A stretch of 64,000 nucleotides of DNA from Azolla caroliniana. Taxonomy: Eukaryota; Polypodiophyta. Every line of letters begins with the position of its first letter. The stretch's first letter is position 1. Location: NCBI GenBank assembly GCA_043228905.1, contig JBHGNT010000008.1, positions 20,212,001 to 20,276,000 of the forward strand. Reading direction: 5' to 3'. A program made the translations under genes and the position numbers. The notes under the pieces were generated by a model. It searched no databases and was not told the origin of the DNA. It was given only the letters and a program-made list of their open reading frames with translations. Shown here piece after piece: positions 1-9,759 of this stretch.

Positions 1-283
1 AGCCGAGAGAGAGAGAGAAAGGAAGAGGTCGACGCCTCTGTGTATTACCGCCGCCTGTGGCGAAGACAGTGAGCTCAAGGTTGTTGCCTTGTAGCTTCAC
101 CATTGTACATCTCTGTGTATAGTGATAGTTGGAGTTTGAGGACTCCCGTGGTTTTTCCCATTTAGGGTTTTCCACGTAAAACACCCTGTGTACTCTTCTC
201 TCTATTGTCTTCGTGCACTTTGTATTTCCCGTTTTCTGTGAGTTGATCCTATTCCTCGGTTTGTGACCGAGCGCTGTTTTGCA
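1..283 (+). mobile_element. Ty1/copia LTR, 3' part (C4 family), cut by window start
   Basis: The sequence matches the R-U5 part of the complete LTR at 2758-3471: GA-rich tract, 'gcctctgt' block, 'ccgtggttttt', 'ttttccacgtaaa', and the terminal 'ggccgagcg...ca' block. It ends near 283 ('ttttgca'), where the retropepsin reading frame of gypsy G1-left resumes on the minus strand. It is therefore the 3' LTR, or a solo LTR, of a copia element inserted in the G1 protease; the rest lies outside the window. Confidence 0.8.
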
Positions 284-654
284 ATAGGTAGTCCTAAAAC
301 TATAGGATGTTCTGGGATACTAATAATATTAAATGATACTACACATTCTAAGTTATCTAGGACAATATTAATGGGCTCTGACTCTTCTAGGATATTTCCG
401 GAAGCAATGGGACGTCCATCAATGACTACTACAGAGGCTGGACACTGGAGTTTTCTCAGGGATATCTTATGAGCTTGAGCAAATTTCTTATCCATAAAGC
501 AAGAGTTAGCTCCGGAATCTAGGAGTGCTAGGACATGTACTGGAGGGGTACTTTTAGTACTAACTATTACTTGGGCTACGAACACATCACTAACTTGCTT
601 AGAGGGAATGGAACCACTAATGGGCTGCACAGATCTAGGGCTGTCCAACCAAAC
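284..654 (-). pseudogene. G1-left retropepsin fragment, truncated by an LTR insertion
   Basis: The translation shows the aspartic protease signature LLDSGANSCFMDKKFAQ followed by a beta-rich segment ending HPIVLGL, where the copia LTR begins. The active-site Asp-Ser-Gly is present. In the sister copy (60960-61578) the domain continues into the start of RT, so everything after this point is missing here. It lies in a different frame from gag, with only a few tens of bases between them, as in elements that express pol by frameshift or reinitiation. Confidence 0.8.
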
Positions 655-674
655 GGCTCCTATTTTGGCTGGAC

Positions 675-1610
675 TTAGTCGTTTAACTCTTCTTCTAACT
701 GACTAAGGACATCAAATTTGTTTGCTAGATCTGGGATATTAGTACTATTAGGACTATCAGATATCCCTACTGAAATAGGCTCGGATTTAGTACAATTAGA
801 ACTAGCGACTATTTGGTTTACCTGTCTTCTTGACCTATGGGGGCAATTTATTGCGATATGTCCTGGTCCACCGCAGTAAAGACATAGTCGATTTGTACGG
901 TGTCGCTGCTTTTCTTCTTCGGATAATGGCCCTCGACGACGTGTAGTGTCAATCTCCATCGGAGTCGGAGTATTCGCTGGAGACGCATTATATGTCTCCC
1001 TCGGAAAAGGTCTTGCTACCACTGAGGCGTAGGTGGGCTCTGATCTTGCCCTCGGCATCTGTAGCTGTCGTTCCGAACGTCGCCGAATTTTGTTGATTGC
1101 GGTCCTGATGCTGTCAGTATCTCCGAAACATGCTTTAAACTCACCTAGAAACTCTTCAAAATTGTTGAGTAACGGAGATTCTTTTTCTAATAGTGGAGCG
1201 AACCATGACAACGCTGAGCCACTTAACAAAGTGCCTACTAAACCCACTCGTGATGCATCGGTGGGATATCGGGAAGGATGCATTTGAATAACTAATCGTA
1301 CCTGGTTAAGGAACCCTCTAAACTGCGATCGCGTTCCATCGAACTTCGTGGGAAGGCCAATCTTAGGTTCTTTATGAATCCCTTGTGTTCCGGGCCCATG
1401 TTGTTGCATCGCTACGATGGTGGCTTCGAGTTGTTGCACGCGTAACGCAAGTTCCCCATGTTGTTGTTGCGTTTGCTGCTTTTCTAAGGAGATTTGCTGA
1501 AGATCCCCCAGCAACCGTTGGTTTTCTTGTTCCAAAGCATGGAACTTCTCCTTCAAGCATTGGAATTCTGAGAAAACAGATTGATATTCTTCAGCGCTAA
1601 CAGTGGCCAT
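675..1610 (-). CDS. G1-left Gag (311 aa) with CCHC zinc knuckle and an internal in-frame deletion
   Basis: Domains in order: an N-terminal coiled coil (about residues 8-70, Leu/Gln-rich); the Retrotrans_gag-like capsid region starting near PKIGLPTKFDGTRSQF (about 82-175); a basic linker; and one CCHC knuckle, CLYCGGPGHIAINC. Start chosen at ATG 1610, matching the MATVS start of the sister copy at 59679. Compared with that copy, about 73 codons are missing between NKIRR and RSERQL, removing the second half of the capsid domain without a frameshift. The frame is otherwise open. The product would form the particle shell and bind RNA; with the deletion it is probably defective. Confidence 0.85.
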   Translation of the reverse strand: MATVSAEEYQSVFSEFQCLKEKFHALEQENQRLLGDLQQISLEKQQTQQQHGELALRVQQLEATIVAMQQHGPGTQGIHKEPKIGLPTKFDGTRSQFRGFLNQVRLVIQMHPSRYPTDASRVGLVGTLLSGSALSWFAPLLEKESPLLNNFEEFLGEFKACFGDTDSIRTAINKIRRRSERQLQMPRARSEPTYASVVARPFPRETYNASPANTPTPMEIDTTRRRGPLSEEEKQRHRTNRLCLYCGGPGHIAINCPHRSRRQVNQIVASSNCTKSEPISVGISDSPNSTNIPDLANKFDVLSQLEEELND

Positions 1611-1682
1611 GGGATGAAAGAAAAGAGGAATAAAAGATTAGTAGGAAATGAGAGAGACAGAAGGCAGAAAATTGGTTCAAAC

Positions 1683-1786
1683 TGTCATGAACAGTACTGA
1701 GACAGAGAAGGAATTAGTACTAAACGAAGGATTAGTACTATGAGAGGTGTGGAACTTCTTCGAGAGAAGGAAGAAGTGAGCGAGAC

Positions 1787-1841
<55 letters not shown>

Positions 1842-2137
1842 TGATAAGAAAGATATTTATTATATGAAGAGAATATACAACGGTGGCTAAGAAGGCTTAA
1901 GACTGGCGTTGAACCAATTTGGTTCAACATAATGCCTAGTGCCCTCTTTTATAGTGTTTTCAGGAGTAATCCTGAAGCTTCTAGAATGTTCCAGAGAAAT
2001 CTGGAATATACACTAATTTCCTATAATAAAATGTAAATGAAAATAATATCCTACGTATTACAATAGATGGTCTAATGGTCAAGAGCTCGACCCATATAAC
2101 CTAAGGTCATGGGTTCGAGTCTTGCCATATCATGACA
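1683..2137 (-). repeat. G1 family LTR (455 bp), minus orientation
   Basis: Read on the minus strand the LTR begins TGTCATGA and ends TCATGACA, a perfect 8-bp inverted terminus. It contains a TATA-like 'cactataaaag' and an (AG)n microsatellite near 1796-1839. The homologous LTR in + orientation is 59175-59604. Gag follows 72 bp downstream. Its outer (U3) end contains a tRNA-like block (2068-2121) in antisense. Confidence 0.85.
2068..2121 (+). promoter_or_regulatory. tRNA-like Pol III A/B boxes inside the G1 LTR, antisense to the element
   Basis: TGGTCTAATGG at 2068-2078 fits the Pol III A-box consensus. GGTTCGAGTC at 2112-2121 fits the B-box/T-arm consensus, at tRNA-like spacing. The block is antisense to G1 at the outer end of U3. 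The sister LTR (59185-59250) keeps the A box but has a changed B box. Possible origins are a tRNA fossil or a functional antisense Pol III start; no convincing cloverleaf folds by eye. Confidence 0.5.
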
Positions 2138-2746
2138 ATACGCAGTCGGAGTAGTGAGCCGGTTTATGAGCAATCCCGGCAAGGAGCACTGGAACGCAGT
2201 CAAATAGATACTCCGGTATTTGAAGGGCACTTCAAATATGTGTCTCCGATTCGGCTTCGGAAAACCTCAACTCGACGGCTTTACCAATTCGGACATGTCG
2301 GCTGATGTGGATACAAGCCGGTCTACATCCGGGTATGTAATGACATATGCAGGGGGAGCTGTTTCGTGGCAATCGAGGTTGCAGAAGACGGTTGCATTGT
2401 CAATCACGGAGGCAGAGTACATGGCAGCTGTGGAAGCCGACAAGGAAATATTATGGATGAAGGACTTCATCGGAGAGCTCGGTATCCAGCAAGAGGAATA
2501 CCGACTCTATTGCGACAGTCAAAGTGCCATCCACCTTGCTAAGAATGCGGCCTACCATTCCCGGACGAAGCATATCTAGCGAAGGTATCACTGGATCCGG
2601 GAAAGAGTAGATGACCAGGAGTTCGCACTGACGAAGATCCACACGGCCGAGAACGGGTCAGATATGCTGACCAAAGTGTTGACACCCGACAAGCTGGACG
2701 CATGCCGAAAGAGGATCAGACTGGTAAAACACCCCATGCCGGAGTG
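2138..2746 (+). pseudogene. Copia C4 RNase H domain (C-terminal end of Pol), one in-frame stop
   Basis: The + strand encodes the end of a copia polyprotein: ILRYLKG, then DMSADVDTSRSTSGYVMTYA, then SWQSRLQKTVALSITEAEYM, then LYCDSQSAIHLAKNAAYHSR, and finally NGSDMLTKVLT. These are the conserved copia RNase H blocks. A TAG at 2577-2579 interrupts the frame after RTKHI, and another stop lies near 2204 (AVK*ILRY). The upstream part is displaced by insertion of G1-left. The same family is present, nearly intact, at 62296-63996 (C5). Its PPT and 3' LTR follow. Confidence 0.85.
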
Positions 2747-2757
2747 AAGGGGGAGTT

Positions 2758-3471
2758 TGTTGGGAGACAGGTCCCTCCGGATGGGAAGGGAGAAGAACAG
2801 TGTTGATGAACAAACTCGGCCTCGGCCGAAACCGGATGAGGAGTACCCGGCTACGGAGAGCCGGATGGTGCAGACCCGGTATGAACCGGATGAGGAGTAC
2901 CCGGCTACGGAGAGCCGGATGGTGCAGACCCGGTATGAACCGGATGAGGAGTACCCGGCTTCAGAGAGCCGGTATGAACCGGATGAGGAGTACCCGGCTA
3001 CGGAGAGCCGGATGGTGCAGACCCGGTATGAACCGGATGTAGAGACATATTCATAAATATGTTTCTGAGAGTCCATCAAGGCTATATTTGTAAATAGCCG
3101 AAAAGTCGTATTAGTATAAATATGACTTAGGGCAAACTTTTAGTTTTTTTTTGTTGTTATTTTCTTGTTGGTGCAAGAAAAGAGAGAGTGCGTGACTGTA
3201 CAGAGAGTGAGGGAGAGAAAGAGGTCGCTGCCTCTGTTGTAACCGCCATCTGTGGCGAAGATCATGAGCACGAGGTCATTGCCTCCGTGAACTCACTGTT
3301 TGTACATTCCAACATAGTGATAGTTTGCAGCCTGTGGGCTGCCGTGGTTTTTTTCCCTAGTTTGGGGTTTTCCACGTAAACCTCCTGTGTATCTTCCTCT
3401 TTTTTGTGTTGTGTTTCATTTCCCGCTTTCTGTGTATCATTCTAAGCTCGGTTGTGGCCGAGCGTTGCGCA
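2758..3471 (+). repeat. Copia C4 3' LTR (about 714 bp)
   Basis: The LTR begins TGTTGGGAGACAGG directly after the purine-rich tract GAAGGGGGAGTT and ends near 3471 (gcgttgcgca). U3 contains a tandem repeat (2831-3040); R-U5 contains the GA-rich tract and 'ttttccacgtaaa' shared with 1-283. It is the 3' end of C4; H gag sequence follows. Confidence 0.85.
2831..3040 (+). repeat. 54-bp tandem repeat in C4 LTR U3
   Basis: Units begin with accggatgagg or a variant at 2831, 2885, 2939, 2978 and 3032, giving a 54-bp period with one unit shortened to 39 bp. Each contains 'gagagccggatggtgcag'. The related C5 LTR has a different U3 repeat (28 bp, 62063-62230), so the U3 repeats evolve quickly. Confidence 0.9.
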
Positions 3472-4276
3472 TAAGGAGCGTTGAGTTCCCGTCATGCCGA
3501 ACGATATTGCAAACTTTTGCGCAACACGCAACGGGGATTCAAAGGAAGTTTTGGCATTCGAGTCGGCATCGAACAACAACGAGCAGAGCATCCACTCGAA
3601 CTACAGATCTAGTCAAGACACTCTGGACAAGCCAGAGGAAGACGGATCCAAGCACACACTAGAGTTGGAAACTTCGTTACTAACACCGGCGGAACAAGAA
3701 ATTCTAGTTCCAACATCACCGACTAAGGTAGTTGATCCAATGAGGCTAGAAGAAGTGGTTCCGGAACAACCGGAGGAGGAAGACAACCAGATGCCGACAC
3801 AACTGGATAACGAATCCGTACCAGAATTGGAACGGGCCGAAGAAGAAGAAAACATTTCATGCCCATACCCCAAGTACCATGACGAACCGAACGTGGAGGC
3901 ACACATCTATGCCTTTTTATAGACATTGGAGGACAACCATGTCTCAAAGTGGCTAATAGAAGCGAGAGCTAGTTGGATGGTTCTATACTACGTGCCAAGA
4001 AGCAAGCGAAATTGTATCACAATTTATCATCTTATTCTAGACGTTGCACAACCAAGTGACAAGGGCACCCCTGGAGGATGAAATTAAGGAAGTATTTCTC
4101 GCCGCTCTCTGGGAGCCACTACAGACTATGTTAGCAGTGTTAGATTTCCGGTCGAGTACAATTGACGAGGTCATTGATCGGGTGCTCAATATGGATAGGG
4201 CCTAGAATGGTAATTATATGGTAATGGGAACTTCAGAAGAGAATCCCAAGATAGTGCCGCTATTCGAGGTGGACGT
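3472..4276 (+). pseudogene. Host gypsy element H: N-terminal gag region, degenerate
   Basis: An open stretch of 142 codons (3494-3922) encodes an acidic, Pro/Glu-rich protein (MPNDIANFCATRNGDS...). It is followed by stop-broken gag-like sequence (FLAALWEPLQTMLAVLDF, then IDEVIDRVLNMDR). The region stops exactly at ACGT (4273-4276), and H resumes after the second ACGT at 13180-13183. I assign it to gag from position and context; no zinc knuckle is visible. Confidence 0.55.
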
Positions 4277-5218
4277 TGTCGTATGAATCTTCTCACACTA
4301 TGTAAAAATAATAATAATAATAAAATAAGTACATTATATTAGCTTAATGGCATGTTATAGAAGATAGATGTTTGAGAAGATAGGGAAAATAGAACTATTA
4401 TTTATCCCACATAGATAGGCAACTTAAGGCCCTGGCTATATAAGCACTTTGAAACCCCCCATTTTCATTTGTGCTAAGAGAACTTTGGCCACTTTGTCTT
4501 GATGGATGATGCTGGCCAAGTTCCCAAAAACCGGAAATCGGTCAGTAAGCAAAATCGGAAACCGATCGGTAAGCAAACCTCGAAACTGGCTAGTAAGAAA
4601 ACAGGAAATCGGTTGGTAAGCAAAATCGGAAACTGGCCGGTAAGCAAAACCGGAAATCGGTTGGTAAGCAAAATCGGAAACTGGCCGGTAAGCAAAACCG
4701 GAAACCGGTCGGTAAGCAAAACCGGAAATCGGTCGGTAAGCAATACGAAACCGGCCGGTAAGCAAATCGGAACCGGTGAAATCGGCAATTGGATGATGTC
4801 GAAAATCGGGCAGATCCGACAACCGGCGACGGCCAACCGGACAGACGATAGGATCATGTGGCTAATTAAAGTGAAGTGAAGGGAACAACAGTAAAGGTCA
4901 TGTGGACGGTCGCATGCAACTAAAAGCAAAAGCCATGCAACTAAAAGCAAAAGCCATGCAACTAAAAGCAAAAGCTATGCAACTAAAGTAGAGGCCATGC
5001 AACAAAAAGTGGACATGTGATGATCAACGAAGAACTCCATATATATATATATTTTTGTTTTCCTACACTCATATGCTCTCTCCATATTATCTTAATGTTT
5101 TTTCTTTTCCTTCTGAGCTCCCTTATCTTATCGAAGCCAAGAACCCTAAATTTCCTTACGGAAGTCATAAACCGTAATTTCCCCTACGGAAGCCATATAA
5201 TTTTCCTATCGAATCCGT
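4277..5218 (+). repeat. G3-LARD 5' LTR, first part (continues at 9504)
   Basis: Starts TGTCGTATGAATCTTC and is homologous to 11732-12550. It contains a 24-bp minisatellite (4528-4762) and a 20-bp repeat of 'catgcaactaaaagcaaaag' (about 4912-4985). It is interrupted at 5218 by G2-LARD; both flanks of that insertion carry CCGT. Confidence 0.85.
4528..4762 (+). repeat. 24-bp minisatellite in G3 LTR
   Basis: About ten units of the form aaaaccggaaatcggtnggtaagc. The corresponding array in the 3' LTR (about 11957-12150) has about eight units, so the two LTRs differ in repeat number. Confidence 0.85.
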
Positions 5219-5988
5219 TGTCGCGTTGTTACGCGCTTGTGAGGAGAAAGGCGGGAACACGGGGGCCTTGGACTAGGGAGTGACTGAGCGTAGGAAGTCG
5301 TACTTCACCGTTTCCGAGGCATCTCATGATCACACCGGAAGCAACCGAAGGGAGAGAGAGAAAGAGAGGGAGCGCGCGCTTGACACTGACTCACGCACAC
5401 ACACACACACAGGCCGACTCAACTCACGCCCTTATGTACAGGAAACGCAGGAAAGGGGAAGCACCCGACACCAGCAGAGACACGAATATACACAGATAGA
5501 CGCAAAGGTATATATATAAAAGGAAGAATACATTCCGGGCTTTGAGCCGGACCAAGGTAGGTTACAATAGTTGTCAGCTTCCAAGCCGCCGGTCGGGGAG
5601 CTCACGGGCTTGTCGCGTCGAGCGGGGTCTTGCGCAGGAGACGAGCTGAAGCCAACCCTAAGTGAACACGAAGGGGGAAGAAGAAGAAGAAGAAGAAGAA
5701 GAAATGTCACTAACCCTAAATCTAATGGTATACCCTCTAACGCAAAATGGGCAACCCCTTCACAAAGGGCGCTCCCTTCCTTTTATAGAACAAGGAGAGG
5801 GATGTGTTACAATGTGGGATAAATCTCGACTTACATGGGATCGTCTGTCCCGACTTGACTACTCTTCAGTGCCCTAAAGGCGCCCTCGTTATTCACACTA
5901 AATGTACATGGGTGCGTACACACGTTGCACCCCGCCGATGTAACCAATGTTTCCCGGTTTCCGCCTCTGGCCGAAATTCTTCACGACA
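5219..5988 (-). repeat. G2-LARD 3' LTR (770 bp)
   Basis: Begins TGTCGCGTTGTTACGCGC and ends TTCTTCACGACA (termini TGTCG/CGACA). Contains a (CA)n tract near 5396-5411, a (GAA)n tract near 5680-5702, and a TATA-like CTATAAAAGG on the minus strand near 5778-5787. Confidence 0.85.
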
Positions 5989-6234
5989 TCCGCCCCCACC
6001 TAACCGCACGTCCACCGGTACGTGCCAAATCCAGTGAAGGGTGGGAGATTTCGGTCGGTGAGAAACCGGTCTTCCGTGATCCACATCCCGACTCGATGCC
6101 GGTTTGATCCGTCGGCTTTGATTCTTCCTTCGCGCTTACCTCCTCGTAGGCTCGTTCGTCCCGTCGATGGGTCCTCTGCCGCGATCTCCGTAGTACGCGT
6201 ACTTCCGTTGGCCCTTGTTCGGCCGTATGAACGC

Positions 6235-6620
6235 TTTAGAAAGTAGCGTGCGGAAGCAAGTATGAAGACAAATTAGAGGAAGGAAACACATGTTCAATGG
6301 AGAGCTTGGACTTACACGGTATACGCAGGAGAGACAGAGAGAGTAGACACAAACAACTATATTCAACAATAATACTCAGTCTGTACATAAGACGTGCTCC
6401 GTGAACACTTTTATACAAGTCCTGGAAGGAGTGACCGAAGTACTGACAATACTTCAATGCTCATTAAGAGCTCCTACACTAACTCCCAAATATATTCCTT
6501 ACGGAATATCTTTCCTAACGACCTCCCGGTTTACGCACTCGGCCTAACCGATCGGTCCCAACCGATCCGGTTCTCGGCTTCTTCAGCCGATCCGGCCGAT
6601 GTTGAGCTTGTCTCTCAACA
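6235..6620 (-). repeat. Solo LTR of copia C1 family, TSD AACGC
   Basis: Homologous to the C1 LTRs (18047-18478): shared 'gcgtgcggaagc', 'aatatctttc', 'ggcctaaccgatcggtccc', and the terminal 'gagcttgtctctcaaca'. Flanked by AACGC at 6230-6234 and 6621-6625. No internal sequence remains, so it is a solo LTR formed by LTR-LTR recombination. Confidence 0.85.
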
Positions 6621-8478
6621 AACGCCCCGCTTCCCGCCGTATGCCCGATGTCCTCCGTTTGAGGCACGCCTGTAGTGGCCCGCTTGGCCTCCATTGACCA
6701 TTCGTGATGTCCTGATTGTCGTCCCATGTTGTTTCGCGTTGCCTTCGTCCTCTCGCTGCCACCTTCCTTCTCCATGGTCTTACATCGCCACGTCGGCTCG
6801 AACCGCCATGGTGTCCGGAATAGTGTGGAGGATCCCTTTCTGGCCTTCTACGCGCTACCTCCGAACCGCGCAACCTATCTCCGTGCTTGCCTTTCCGCTC
6901 TGGCACCTCCGTGCGCCACATACCCTTGTCCGTTGTTTGGCACTGCCTGTGCCGTACTCCGGTTCATTGCACGCCTTGTTGGCCCCTTTCCCGGCCAGAT
7001 CGTGCATCGCCGCTCACCCGCATACTGGTGTTCTCCGCATCCGAGGAACACCCCGTAGTAGCCCGCTTGGCCCTTCCTGTCTTCGTGCTGCTGCAACAGG
7101 TCTTGAGTCTTCCGCTTGCCGTCGTCCCCTCGCCCCCACCAGCTTGTCATCCCGGCTTGCCGTGTCAGTCTTCGCTACTTTGACGGAGCTACCGAGATCT
7201 ACGAAGCGAGTGTGGAGGATCCTCCTCCGGCCTCTCTTGCCATCCCCTGACTCCAACCCTGTGCAGTCCACTAGGCACTTGTCACCTCGTTCTCGGCACC
7301 TCCCTTGTGCCGTCTTCCGCTTCCTTTGTTTGGCACTGCCCGTGCTGAACACTGTCCCGTAGTCACGCTTCGATCCGGCCCGCGATGGCCACTTGCGAGA
7401 CTCTTGTTCCGTCCTAGGTGTGCCTTTCCGGCCCGACACACCTCCTCGTGTTTGCCCCTACCGGCTCCTTCCGAAACCTCGTGTCGTCGGGTCCCGTTCC
7501 CTGCCGCCACCAACCTTCTCTCTCGGTGTCATGTTGCCACCTTAGCCGAACTGCCGGAGTCTCTGGTTAAGTGTGGGGATCCCGTAGGACCGGACTTCCT
7601 TTCGCTCACTGACCTTGCCGGAAGGTCCGATTCGGTTCGTAGCCGCACTGCCGGCCTGATACCTTCTTTCTCTGCTTGCGTCGTCCAGTCACGTTCACCT
7701 ATTGCCACCGTCCCTTCCTATACGCCGGCTCTCGGGCCGACCGCCGGATCGGTGTGAGGATCTCCGTCGCCCTTTTCCTTCGTCACCTCACCGCCACCGT
7801 CAGTATCTTGGTCTTACATCGACCGCGTTGCCGACTGCCGAAGTCTCTAGAACCGGTGTGAAGGATCCTCCTTGGGCCCTCGATTTGTCTTCCTGACCCT
7901 GTCTTGGGTCGTCCTTTTCCGCATGCCGAGAGGGTGTTTTGTTCCGCACCCTCTCCCGTGGTACCGACGTACCGTCTCCTCGGCCTCTCCGTAGGCCTGC
8001 TCTCTTCCTCCCTCCCGGAATGGTCATCCGGGAGTCCGCTCCGCCCGATTCTCGTCCTGGTCCGTTCGTCCTTCTCCGTATTGTTGGGTCCCGTTCTCCT
8101 GTTGCCACCGATCTCTCCTATAGGACTCACGCCGGCACTCGGGCCGGCAACCGGATCGGTGTAAGGAACTCCATAGGACCGGCTTTCATTCTCTTGTTCT
8201 TCTCCCTTCCAACTCCCAACCTTTGCCCAATCGGTTTTTCTCCCCATGTAAAAGAGGGCGGTTCGTCCTGCACCCTATCCCGTATCAGCACCTTTATGCC
8301 GATTCTGGCCCCGATCGAACAATCCACGACCGGATTACGCTCCATCCGAATCAGAATGTCGATCTTCTCGTACCGCTTCCGTCCTCGGCGTCCTCGCAAG
8401 CCGTTCCCCATCCATCTTCGCTGGCATCGTGCCAGGACTCCTCGGTGCCGCCATCCATCTCCTCGGTCTTACATGGGC
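6621..8478 (-). repeat. G2-LARD non-coding internal region with degenerate repeats
   Basis: GC-rich sequence in which every frame gives Arg/Pro/Ser-rich filler and no conserved motif. A motif resembling 'gtgtgaggatcc' preceded by 'ccgaagtctct' recurs near 6808, 7210, 7580, 7752, 7856 and 8158. This suggests an internal repeat of a few hundred bases that once expanded and then diverged. I see no gene here. Confidence 0.6.
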
Positions 8479-8949
8479 TTACGGGCCCGAATGCCGAGTT
8501 CTCCGGAATCGGGTCCGTGGGCTTTCGTCCGCTCCTTCCCCGTATCGTCTCGCTGGTGACTCTTGGTCTTTCGCCACCGCCTTGGTCGCGCCCCGGTGGG
8601 TCTTTACCGATGCTACCCACTGGTCGAAGTCGTGTCGTCCCCGGCTCTTCCGCCGTCCTCCATATGCCTTCAGGAACGCCTCTTCGAAGGCCTCCCACGA
8701 ACTATGAGCCTCACGGAGCTCCTTTACTTCCGCATGCATCCGGACAGCTACGACCCGACAGAAGAACTCCAGCCTCAACGCCTCGTCTACGCCGTGCTCC
8801 TCCATTTCCGCGTTGTAGGCTTTCAAGTAGGATGGGACTTTGTCCACGTTGAAACGACTAACTCTTTCGACCACTCGCTCAACTTCTTGTTGCGCTGCTT
8901 CTCGCCTCATCACCACTCGTGCCGACTCCAACACCACTTCGGCCACCAT
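8479..8949 (-). CDS. G2-LARD Gag N-terminal fragment (156 aa)
   Basis: The frame starts at ATG 8949 (MVAEVVLESARVVMRREAAQ). It contains a segment similar in layout to the Gag of the coding G2 copy: a helical N-terminus; FNVDKVPSYLKAYNAEM, corresponding to FSGKDATSYLASYRAEM in G2; and a WEAFEEAFLKAYG helix. No zinc knuckle or protease follows. It may simply be kept as packaging-related sequence. Upstream codons are open but lack an ATG. Confidence 0.6.
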   Translation of the reverse strand: MVAEVVLESARVVMRREAAQQEVERVVERVSRFNVDKVPSYLKAYNAEMEEHGVDEALRLEFFCRVVAVRMHAEVKELREAHSSWEAFEEAFLKAYGGRRKSRGRHDFDQWVASVKTHRGATKAVAKDQESPARRYGEGADESPRTRFRRTRHSGP

Positions 8950-9016
8950 CTCCGCGAGGTCGTCGTCTTCCGACTCTATCCTCCCTTGCCGCCTTTCATG
9001 TCAGGTTCACCAAATA

Positions 9017-9499
9017 TGTCGCGTTGTTACGCGCGTGCGTGGAGAAAGGCGGGACCACGGGGGTCTTGGACTAGGGAGTGACGGAGCGTAGGAAGTCGTA
9101 CTTCATCGTTTCTGGGGCATCCCAGGAGCACACCAGAAGCAACCAAAGGGAGAGAGAGAAAGAGAGGGAGCGCGCGCTTGACACCGACTCACGCACACAC
9201 ACACACACACATAGGCCGACCCGACTCACGCCCTTATGTACAGGAAACGTAGGAAAGGGGAAGCACCCGACACCAAAGGGCGCTCCCTTCCTTTTATAGA
9301 ACAAGGAGAGGGATGCGTTACAATGTGGGATAAATCCCGACTTACATGGGATCGTCTGTCCCGACTTGACTACTCTTCGGCGCCATAAAGGCGCCCTCGT
9401 TATTCACACTAAATGTAGATGGGTGCGTACACACGCTGCACCTCGCCGATGTAGCCAATGTTTCCCGGTTTCCGCCTCTGGCCGAAATTCTTCAGGACA
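9017..9499 (-). repeat. G2-LARD 5' LTR (483 bp, internally deleted)
   Basis: Same termini as 5219-5988 but missing about 290 bp between 'cacccgacacca' and 'aagggcgctccc' (junction near 9274). Followed on the minus strand by TATTTGGTGAACCTGA, matching the primer-site position of G2. Confidence 0.85.
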
Positions 9500-9503
9500 C
9501 CGT

Positions 9504-9739
9504 ATCTTAGTTTCTTCTAATCTATTATTCTAGTAATCTCCATAAGCTAAAACTTTTGTAATCCCAATCTTGGGATTGATTGTAATTTTTCTTTTCTATT
9601 TATTAATGAAATTTGTCAATCTTTCTCATTTTCCATTAATTGTTTTATATAAGCATACGAATTTGATATCTTCTTGTCGGAGACCCGAGGCCAGGGTCTT
9701 GCCTCAAAGTTCACGTATCCTCGTCGTATTTTCGCGACA
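9504..9739 (+). repeat. G3-LARD 5' LTR, second part
   Basis: Continues the LTR interrupted at 5218: 'atcttagtttcttctaatc' through 'cgtattttcgcgaca'. It matches 12570-12812 in the 3' LTR. It contains a plant-like poly(A)-region sequence 'tttattaatgaaa'. Confidence 0.85.
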
Positions 9740-9759
9740 TCTTTGGTGAACCCGATGTG
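9740..9759 (+). promoter_or_regulatory. Probable primer binding site of G3-LARD
   Basis: TGGTGAACCCGATGTG starts four bases after the LTR end. The same sequence follows the 5' LTR of the coding G2 element (minus strand, just above 27060). The initial TGG is expected for a tRNA-CCA primer; I do not identify the tRNA. A shared primer site supports cross-mobilisation. Confidence 0.6.

Larger units (their letters stand above)
284..2137 (-). mobile_element. Ty3/gypsy element G1-left, 5' part (LTR, gag, start of protease)
   Basis: On the minus strand the order is LTR (2137-1683), leader, gag (1610-675) and retropepsin (654-284). The protease is interrupted by the copia LTR at 283. The same family lies in + orientation at 59175-61588, which lets the parts be aligned. 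The element is inserted in the RNase H region of copia C4: the C4 frame resumes immediately at 2138 with the conserved 'AVGVVSRFMSNPGKEHWNA' segment. The gag resembles that of chromovirus/Sushi-like gypsy elements, a kind I recall from fungi, animals and non-seed plants. Confidence 0.85.
5219..9499 (-). mobile_element. G2-LARD: non-autonomous gypsy with gag only, TSD CCGT
   Basis: Flanked by CCGT (5215-5218 and 9500-9503); LTRs 5219-5988 and 9017-9499 in minus orientation. The internal 3 kb holds a gag fragment next to the 5' LTR (8479-8949) and then long GC-rich sequence with no pol motifs in any frame. The LTRs are the same family as those of the coding G2 element (20741-27707), which could supply enzymes. 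A solo copia LTR (6235-6620) is inserted inside. Confidence 0.85.

Noticed and set aside
2757-3056. Open frames with repeated EPDEEYPATESRMVQTRY peptides.
   Set aside because: They are the 54-bp LTR repeat read in frame, inside U3; not a gene.
6100-8850. Many long open frames on both strands suggesting dense coding.
   Set aside because: They overlap in all frames, are Arg/Pro/Ser-rich, lack motifs, and arise from GC-rich sequence with few stops.
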